The notes under the pieces were generated by a model. The model had not been told where the DNA came from. It saw nothing but the letters and a program-made list of their open reading frames with translations, and ran no database searches. The translations under genes and the position numbers were made by a program. From the NCBI GenBank assembly GCA_016871515.1, contig VHDE01000001.1:17434-81433 (forward strand): 64,000 nucleotides of DNA, written 5' to 3'. The DNA comes from Verrucomicrobiota bacterium (GTDB lineage Bacteria; Verrucomicrobiota; Verrucomicrobiia; Limisphaerales; SIBE01). Positions 20,470-27,588 of this stretch are shown here, in pieces; the stretch's first letter is position 1; each line of letters begins with the position of its first letter.

Positions 20470-20919
20470 CTATTGGACGATGGTCAGTGGCGCCGGCTGT
20501 TGCGCGGCGTGCGGATGCTCATTGCCCTTGTAAACTTTCAGCTTGGTAAGAAGGACACGACCGAGCCGGTTCTTGGGAATCATCCCTTTCACCGCGTGCA
20601 TGATGAGACGTTCTGGCTGGCGCGCGCGAATCTGCGCGACCGAGGCATGCTTCTCGCCGCCTTTCCACCCGGAATAGGTCATGAACTCTTTGTTTGTCTC
20701 CTTCTTGCCCGTGACTGCCACCTTTTCCGCGTTGATCACAACCACGAAGTCGCCCGCATCCAGATGGTCTGTATAGATCGGTTTGTTTTTGCCACGCAGC
20801 ACGTTGGCCACCTGCACAGCAAGCCGGCCCAAAACGACGCCATCGGCATCCACAACGTGCCATTTTCGCTGGCTCAAATCGACTTTCGGCAAATACGTTT
20901 TCATCAAAACTCTTCTCAA
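20470..20919 (-). CDS. rplM: 50S ribosomal protein L13
   Basis: WHVVDADGVVLGRLAVQVANVLRGK, HAVKGMIPKNRLGR. Confidence 0.97.
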   Translation of the reverse strand: MRRVLMKTYLPKVDLSQRKWHVVDADGVVLGRLAVQVANVLRGKNKPIYTDHLDAGDFVVVINAEKVAVTGKKETNKEFMTYSGWKGGEKHASVAQIRARQPERLIMHAVKGMIPKNRLGRVLLTKLKVYKGNEHPHAAQQPAPLTIVQ

Positions 20920-20970
20920 AGGGCGAAGAAACTAGCAAACAAGCGCCTTAAGTCAATAGTCATTTCCTTT

Positions 20971-21735
20971 TTACCCTTTTTTACATTTTTTACGAGCCTC
21001 CGATTCTCCCGGTTTGCGCCCGCCGATAATCGACCAGAGACGGTGCTTGAAAAACAAATCCACATTGACAAAGCCGCACCCGCGCAGCCAGTGCAACTGA
21101 TCGACAAACAATTCGTGGATGTCATCACCTCTGATTTTGGGCGCGCCAGCGCCATCGATATTGCGCACCTTCCACTGGTCAAAGGGGTCGCACCACGCTT
21201 GACAGTCATGCGCAAGGTTCGCCGGCACCTCATGGCGTGTCCGCTCGACGTAACGCACCCAATCGTAAAGCGTGTCGCGGTAAGCGTCGTCCCAAAGAGT
21301 GGACATCTCGTCGATGTTGAAGAACCAACCCCCAGAACGGAGCACGCTGAAGCAACGACCGTAAAGCCGGCGCTTCTCAGCGACGGCTTCCGTGAGCAGA
21401 AAGCAGATGCTGTTGGTCCAAGCCGCGAACTCCCTGGGCCCGAGCGTTTCGGACAGCTCGCGTGTTGTTTGCAAACCAGTCGCCAGAACAGTCGCGACAA
21501 AGACATCGCGTTCGGGCTCGTGCGCGCCTAACAGCCATTCGACCGACACGCCCAACACAGGAGAAAGCGGCACAAGCGCGGCAATATCCGGCGCATTCTC
21601 CCCGCGCTCTCATTTCGAAACCGCTTGCGGGCTGAGCTGGAGCGCCCGCCGCCAGATCGTTCTGTTTCAGGCCAAGTTTCTCGCGCTGCGTTCGGATGCG
21701 TTGCCCGAGTTCGTCAAGTTTGATGCCAGCGGGGG
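20971..21735 (-). pseudogene. Chimeric remnant: XRE-type HTH N-terminus (frameshift plus nonsense) joined to the C-terminus of a class I SAM methyltransferase
   Basis: Reverse strand reads LDELGQRIRTQREKLGLKQNDLA / ALQLSPQAVSK*ERGENAPDIAALVPLSPVLGVSVEWLLG, then RRLYGRCFSVLRSGGWFFNIDEM. Confidence 0.65.
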
Positions 21736-21828
21736 TTTGCGTTAGAAGACAACAGCTGGCGCGACAACGACGCGAGGGTTGAATCGGACTGACGCGCTGG
21801 TTGTGCGATTGGTACGCCAGTGACAGTA

Positions 21829-22854
21829 TCAGTCTCTCGGTGGACTAGGCGGCAGTAATTTCCCAATTTCGGCGACGCGCCGCAGCATCTCGGGCAATTG
21901 TTGCAATGCGAGAAGTTGCCGTTTCATCTGCCGGTCGGGCTGGGCCGGCGTTCCGAACCATTTCTCGCCCTCGCCGATATCATGCATTACCCCGGACTGT
22001 GCGGCTACCGTCACGCGACTGCCAATTTTCAAATGCCCTGCCAGGCCAACCTGGCCAGCCAACGTCACGTAATCACCGAGCTTTGTGCTGCCGGCAATGC
22101 CAGTCTGTGCCACGACCAAGCAATGTTCACCAATGACGACATTGTGCGCAATTTGAACGAGGTTATCTACCTTCGTTCCTTGCCCAATGATCGTCGGACC
22201 TAGAGCGCCACGATCAATCGTCACGTTCGCTCCAATCTCCACGTCATCATGAATAATGACATTGCCAATCTGCGGCACCTTGCGATGAATCCCGCCGTCC
22301 AGCACATAGCCGAAGCCGTCCGAGCCAATTACCGCGCCCGCATGGATGCGAACTCGGTGGCCAATGTGCGTCCGCGGATAAAGGACAACGCGAGGAAATA
22401 TGCGAACATCATCGCCCAACGCGCAGCTCGTATCGACGTAGTTGCCTCCGTGCAAGACGGTCCGCGCGCCGATGCGAACATTGTCCCCGATCATGCACTG
22501 AGGTCCAATGTGCGCCGACGGATCGATTCGAGCGGTAGAAGCAACCGTCGCCGAAGCGTGAATTCCCGGAGCGAAGATTGGTTCCGGAAAAAAAAGAGGA
22601 AGCACTTTAGCGAATGCTACCCGCGCATTGCCGACACGAATGATCACCTTCTGCGACAACTTGAAATCGCCATCCGCGAGAATCGCCGAAGCAGCGCTTT
22701 GTTCGGCGCGCAGGAAGTAAGCCTCATTCTCGGCGAATGTCAGATCGCCGGGCTTGGCGTTTGCCGCGGGTGCAAAGCCGGTCAAAGTTATTGAGGCATC
22801 TCCCAGGACTTCGCCTTGGAGTTGTTCAGCAATTTCAGCGGCGGTGAAGGGCAT
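21829..22854 (-). CDS. lpxD: UDP-3-O-(3-hydroxymyristoyl)glucosamine N-acyltransferase
   Basis: Hexapeptide repeats IGPQCMIGDNVRIGARTVLHGG, IGSDGFGYV, IAHNVVIGEHCLVVAQTGIAGSTKLG; start MPFTAAEIAEQL (the ORF track extends into a repeat). Confidence 0.93.
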   Translation of the reverse strand: MPFTAAEIAEQLQGEVLGDASITLTGFAPAANAKPGDLTFAENEAYFLRAEQSAASAILADGDFKLSQKVIIRVGNARVAFAKVLPLFFPEPIFAPGIHASATVASTARIDPSAHIGPQCMIGDNVRIGARTVLHGGNYVDTSCALGDDVRIFPRVVLYPRTHIGHRVRIHAGAVIGSDGFGYVLDGGIHRKVPQIGNVIIHDDVEIGANVTIDRGALGPTIIGQGTKVDNLVQIAHNVVIGEHCLVVAQTGIAGSTKLGDYVTLAGQVGLAGHLKIGSRVTVAAQSGVMHDIGEGEKWFGTPAQPDRQMKRQLLALQQLPEMLRRVAEIGKLLPPSPPRD

Positions 22855-22899
22855 ATCAGAAGTGTGTGACAGAAGCAGAGACCATGACTCTGGTGCATA

Positions 22900-23022
22900 C
22901 AGCCCCTCTCCCCATCGGATGGGGCGAGGGAAAGTTTTTGCGTAATCGAATCGATTCAAACTTATCTAAGGCAGACGCGCCCGCCTCTTTTCCGTCGCCC
23001 CATCCGATGGGGAGAGGGGCTG
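22900..23022. repeat. Perfect 28-bp inverted repeat enclosing smaller palindromes (CAGCCCCTCTCCCCATCGGATGGGGCGA)
   Basis: Arms 22900-22927 and 22995-23022 read directly. Confidence 0.9.
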
Positions 23023-23221
23023 CCTTTTGCCTTCGCCAGCCACAGTTCACAAGGAGGTTCATGGGGGCGGCAAGTCGGATGCGGACGTTCATCAGAGCAA
23101 AAATCCTGGCTGGCAAAGCTAAGGACTGGCAAGAGGCCGTCCCATTCAAGTCACACGTTGACTTGAAAAACGAAGGTCACTATAAAGTCCGCGTTACCTA
23201 ATTCAACACCTACTTTAAATT

Positions 23222-24382
23222 ATGGCGAAAACATTGCGCGTCGGGATGATCGGCTACCGATTCATGGGGAAGGCACATTCGAATGGGTGGCGGCAAGCCC
23301 CCCATTTCTTTCCGCTGCAAGCGAATGTCGAGCTTCACACCATTTGTGGCCGTGACCCCGCGGCAGTGGAATCCGCTCGCGCGCAATTAGGTTGGCAACA
23401 CACTTCGACCGATTGGCGCGCTGTCGTCAACTCGCCTGACATCGACATTGTGGATGTCAATACACCGAACGATTCGCACGCCGAAATCGCCATCGCCGCC
23501 GCTCAAGCGGGCAAGCATGTTCTTTGCGAGAAACCGCTCGCGATGAATGTCGCGGAGTGCAAAGAGATGCTGGCCGTGGCCAAAAAGGCCAAGATCGTGC
23601 ATATGGTTTGCCACAATTACCGCCGCATTCCAGCGATCGCGCACGCAAAAAAAATGATTGAAGAAGGGGCTCTGGGTGAGATTTATCATTATTACGCCCG
23701 CTATGCGCAGGATTGGATCGTCGATCCCAATTTCCCTTTGGTTTGGCGTTTGCAGAAAGGCGTGAGCGGCAGCGGCACGCATGGTGATATCAACGCTCAC
23801 ATTATTGATCTCGCGCGCTATCTCGTTGGCGAATTCAAAGAGGTCTGCGGTCTGATGCACACGTTCATCAAAGAGCGGCCTATTATGGATCAAAGCGGCA
23901 AAGGTGACGGGCTGGGCGCCAAGGCGGCTCGAAAAATGGGGAAAGTCACTGTGGATGATGCCTCAATGTTTATCGGCCGCTTTTCGAACGGAGCGCTCGC
24001 CAATCTGGAGGCGACGCGTTTTGCTCTCGGTCGCAAGAATCACATCGAACTCGAAATCAATGGATCGAAAGGGTCGCTTCATTTCGACTTCGAAGATATG
24101 AACCGGTTGAAGTTCTTCGACAATACCGACCCGAACGACCGCCAAGGTTTCCGCGACATTCTTGTTACCCAACCGGGCGCGCATCCCTACTTCGGGCAAT
24201 GGTGGCCACCGGGCCATATCATCGGTTACGAACATACGTTCGTGCATACGATTGCCGACTTCGTCAACGCATGCGTCGCCGGAAAAGCCGTTCAACCGAC
24301 CTTCGAAGACGGGATGAAGAATCAACGCGTCCTCGAAGCTGCGGAAGAATCTGCGAAAAAGCGGCAATGGGTGAAGGTGTAA
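23222..24382 (+). CDS. Gfo/Idh/MocA family oxidoreductase
   Basis: RVGMIGYRFMGKAHSNGWR, CEKPLAMNVAECKEM, GTHGDINAHIIDLARYLVGE. Confidence 0.93.
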   Translation: MAKTLRVGMIGYRFMGKAHSNGWRQAPHFFPLQANVELHTICGRDPAAVESARAQLGWQHTSTDWRAVVNSPDIDIVDVNTPNDSHAEIAIAAAQAGKHVLCEKPLAMNVAECKEMLAVAKKAKIVHMVCHNYRRIPAIAHAKKMIEEGALGEIYHYYARYAQDWIVDPNFPLVWRLQKGVSGSGTHGDINAHIIDLARYLVGEFKEVCGLMHTFIKERPIMDQSGKGDGLGAKAARKMGKVTVDDASMFIGRFSNGALANLEATRFALGRKNHIELEINGSKGSLHFDFEDMNRLKFFDNTDPNDRQGFRDILVTQPGAHPYFGQWWPPGHIIGYEHTFVHTIADFVNACVAGKAVQPTFEDGMKNQRVLEAAEESAKKRQWVKV

Positions 24383-24403
24383 TCTGAACCAACGAATTCT
24401 GCC

Positions 24404-24433
24404 GAGGGACGGCGCCAGGCCGTCCCTCACTTT
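24404..24433 (+). terminator. Putative intrinsic terminator
   Basis: GAGGGACGGC-GCCAG-GCCGTCCCTC-ACTTTTTGG. Confidence 0.6.
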
Positions 24434-24461
24434 TTGGAACTGCCACTTCTAGATTTGTGTC

Positions 24462-25547
24462 ATGAAAACCATTGGTGTCGCCATTATTGGCTGCGGCGGA
24501 ATTACGCTGCAGAATCATCTGCCGGGCCTTGCTCTCTGCCCAGAGGCCCGGGTCGTCGCGTTGTGCGACAACGATGCCGCCGTTCTGCAGCGTGCCAGCG
24601 AACAGAGCGGGATCAAGGCCTGTTTTAGTGATTATAAGGAGGCGATTCATCGCGATGATGTTCATGCTGTGATCATCGCGACGCCGAATGTTCTGCACGG
24701 ACCGATTGCTTTAGCCGCTGTTGCAGCGGGCAAACATGTCCTTTGCGAGAAACCGATAGCCATGAACCTGGCCGAAGCGGTCGAAATGTACCGGGCCGCG
24801 GAAGCAGCGCGTGTCCGGCACATGACCGCGTTTACATACCGGTTTGTTCCCGCTTTCCGGTACCTGTTGCATTTGGTGCAGGCGGGCGCCATCGGCCAGC
24901 CTTATCATTTCCGCGTGCAACGATTTCAGGACTGGGGCACGCGAGCCGTCGGCTGGCGGCAGGTCAAGAAGTTGGCCAGCACAGGTGAACTCGGCGATAT
25001 GCTCTCGCATCGGATCGATTATGCCCATGCTTTGATGGGCCATATCAAAACGCTCGTTGCGGACCTTCATCGTTTTCATGACGTGCGCGAAGGACAAGTT
25101 TCTGATTTGGAAGATTGGGTGGCGATCATTGCGCGGTTTGCTGCTGGAGGAACCGGCGTGATGGAAAGCAGCAAAGTTTGCACAGGCCGCGGCGAAAGCG
25201 CGCGCAGCCAGGACTATTGCGAAGTCAACGGCAGCGAAGCGTCGCTGGTCTATTGCATGGGGCAAAAGCCGGAGCTGCAAATTGGGCGTCGCGGCCAGAG
25301 CACGTTGGAACCTCTGCCAGTGCCGAAAGAATTTCTGGTTTGGCCCGGCTCGCCGCGCGATCCAAGCCGGGGTGATCCACTGTTTGCTTTTCGGTACGAT
25401 CAAAACTTCGAATTCATTGATGCTATCTTGAATCAACGTCCTTGTGTGCCGTCGTTTCTTGACGGTGCGCGGGCGCAAGCGGTCATCGATGTCACGGTGC
25501 AATCGGCGAATGAGAAACGCTGGGTGGAAGTGCCCGTGGTAACGTAA
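24462..25547 (+). CDS. Gfo/Idh/MocA family oxidoreductase
   Basis: VAIIGCGGITLQNHLPGL, CEKPIAMNLAEAVEM. Confidence 0.93.
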   Translation: MKTIGVAIIGCGGITLQNHLPGLALCPEARVVALCDNDAAVLQRASEQSGIKACFSDYKEAIHRDDVHAVIIATPNVLHGPIALAAVAAGKHVLCEKPIAMNLAEAVEMYRAAEAARVRHMTAFTYRFVPAFRYLLHLVQAGAIGQPYHFRVQRFQDWGTRAVGWRQVKKLASTGELGDMLSHRIDYAHALMGHIKTLVADLHRFHDVREGQVSDLEDWVAIIARFAAGGTGVMESSKVCTGRGESARSQDYCEVNGSEASLVYCMGQKPELQIGRRGQSTLEPLPVPKEFLVWPGSPRDPSRGDPLFAFRYDQNFEFIDAILNQRPCVPSFLDGARAQAVIDVTVQSANEKRWVEVPVVT

Positions 25548-25621
25548 TGCGAGCGAAAGGATTGGCATGCAATGAGGGTTAACCTCCTCGCCGAAGAGTC
25601 GCCAACGCGCGCTTTGACCCC

Positions 25622-25646
25622 TAACGCAGAGTTTCACTCTGCGTTA
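25622..25646. repeat. Perfect palindrome TAACGCAGAG-TTTCA-CTCTGCGTTA
   Basis: Read directly; a related hairpin (GCACAGAGTTTCATTCTGTTGT) occurs near 30342-30364. Confidence 0.85.
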
Positions 25647-25685
25647 CGGCGCCTGGATGATGCGCCTGAATATTACGATTAATTT

Positions 25686-26399
25686 ATGAACAAAGTCGCG
25701 GTCATTACGGGCGCGGGCAGCGGTGTCGGACAAGCCGTGGCCGTCGCATTAGCCAAACAAGGATGGAAAATCTGTGTCATCGGGCGAAGAGAAGCGGCTT
25801 TGCACGAAACAGCCAAACTCGCCTTGCAATATTATTCCGATGATTGGCTGGTTTGCCCGTGTGATATCGGCAAAGCGGCCGCGGTGACAAAGCTAGCCAA
25901 GCTCGTCCTCAAGAAATTTGGCGGGGTACAAGTCCTGGTGAACGCTGCGGGCACGAACACGCCGAAACGGAGCCTGCAGGTGTTGTCGCCGGACGATTAC
26001 CACCGCCTGATCGACACGAACCTGAACGGCGCCTATTACTTTATTCAAGCGTTTCTCCCATCGATGCGGCAGCAAAAGTCTGGGACGATCGTCAACATCG
26101 GTTCCGATGCGGGCGTTCAAGCGAGCGCCAAATCGGGGCCTGCTTATGTCATGTCCAAATTCGGCTTGCGCGGTTTGACGCAATCCATCAACGCTGAAGA
26201 GCGGGCGAACGGCATTCGCGCCTGCTCCATCTTGCCGGGCGATATTGATACACCTCTGCTCGAGAGGCGTCCCGAACCCCCTTCCGCGGAGGCGCGAACG
26301 AAGATGCTCAAGGCTGAAGATGTCGCGGAATGTGTTTTGCTGGCGATTAACTTGCCGCCCCGCGCCATCGTTGAAGAGATCATGATTCGGCCGCGGTGA
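25686..26399 (+). CDS. SDR family oxidoreductase
   Basis: VITGAGSGVGQAVAVAL, NAAGTN, YVMSKFGLRGLTQSI (YxxxK). Confidence 0.93.
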   Translation: MNKVAVITGAGSGVGQAVAVALAKQGWKICVIGRREAALHETAKLALQYYSDDWLVCPCDIGKAAAVTKLAKLVLKKFGGVQVLVNAAGTNTPKRSLQVLSPDDYHRLIDTNLNGAYYFIQAFLPSMRQQKSGTIVNIGSDAGVQASAKSGPAYVMSKFGLRGLTQSINAEERANGIRACSILPGDIDTPLLERRPEPPSAEARTKMLKAEDVAECVLLAINLPPRAIVEEIMIRPR

Positions 26400-26483
26400 A
26401 TTGGGCGGATGGGTTTTCCAACGCTTCGCCTGCCCCTTGCATAATAGAGCGGAGGCAAAGCTTGGCAGCCGTTACGTGACCCT

Positions 26484-26804
26484 GTGTTGAACGAAACCAT
26501 CGCGCGTTACCAAAAGCTGTTGGAGCAATATCCCAACAACGAACTGGCACGCTTTAGTCTGGGCAAAGCCTATTTCGACGCGAAGGAATTTCCGTTGGCC
26601 AAGGAGCAGTTTGCATTGGCGTTGGCTCGCAAACCCGATTGGATGGCCGTTCAGATTCTGCTCGGCAAATGTGAACAGGAACTGAATAACGTGGCCTTAG
26701 CGAAAGCGGCCTTTGAACGCGCCCGGCAATTGGCGATCGAGCAGAAACATGATGGTCCATTGGCAGAGGTGGAGGAATTGCTCGCTAGTTTAGATCAATC
26801 ATAG
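26484..26804 (+). CDS. Small TPR-repeat protein
   Basis: ARFSLGKAYFDAKEFPLAKEQFALALARKPDWMAVQILLGKCEQELNN. Confidence 0.8.
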   Translation: MLNETIARYQKLLEQYPNNELARFSLGKAYFDAKEFPLAKEQFALALARKPDWMAVQILLGKCEQELNNVALAKAAFERARQLAIEQKHDGPLAEVEELLASLDQS

Positions 26805-27576
26805 GTAGTCAGCGTGCGTCGTTGCCGCGAGCCGGTGTTTAGGGCCTGCCTTCCTCGTATCACGGAATTGTATTCTGCGGATCGTCCGCAAGTTCGAGCA
26901 TGGTGTCGATTGTCAAAGCGGCGGCCCCGCTGGAGTCCGCCACGAGCGAATAGCGGCCGTTTTGTGCGCTGAAGCCGAAGAAGCTTTGGCTCGCGAGTGT
27001 TTGGCACCTCCATTCTGGCCAGGGACATTGAGATTAGCTTCGACCGGCCATAAGAAACGCCATCGGTCTCCGTCGTCTCGGGTCGCGGAACCAAGCGCAG
27101 CGTTTTCATCCATGAAAACCACTGTGGCAATTCCGAGGTTGTCGGTGGCGCTGACCGTCAGAATGACGATCGTCGTTGCTAAAGCTGAGCGACCCGTCAA
27201 AGCCGGCCTACACTTCCGCTGGCCGTTCGAGAACGAGCGTCTGGCTCTTCCATCTCCAGACTCGCACTAGTTTTCCAACGCGAGCAGTTACAAATTCGCC
27301 GTTGGGACTGAACCTTGGATGGCTGACTGAAGCAATCGAGTTTGTGAGTTTGGCCACTTCACTATTGTCGGAAACACGGCGCACGCGGATTGCTCCCGGC
27401 GTGTCAATGCACGCATAGTGCGCTAGTTGAGCGTCAAACGTGACATCGCCCTGACGAATGTCCGCTAACCGGTTTGGATGCCAACGTCCTCTGTCAGATC
27501 CACCAAAGCCAGCGCTGCGAACGTTGTTCAGGCGCCCCCAAACGACGGTTCGCCAGAAGGACAAGGCTGACCTCAT
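26805..27576 (-). pseudogene. Decayed Ig-like / WD40-like beta-propeller gene remnants
   Basis: Fragments in different frames: SHPRFSPNGEFVTARVGKLVRVWRWKSQTLVLERP (WD40-like) and LTVSATDNLGIATVVFMDENAALGSATRDDGDRWRFLW (Ig-like). Confidence 0.45.
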
Positions 27577-27588
27577 ATCACACCAAGC

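Noticed and set aside
20449-21531. 360-aa plus-strand ORF
   Set aside because: Antisense to rplM and the XRE/methyltransferase remnant; composition is shadow-like.
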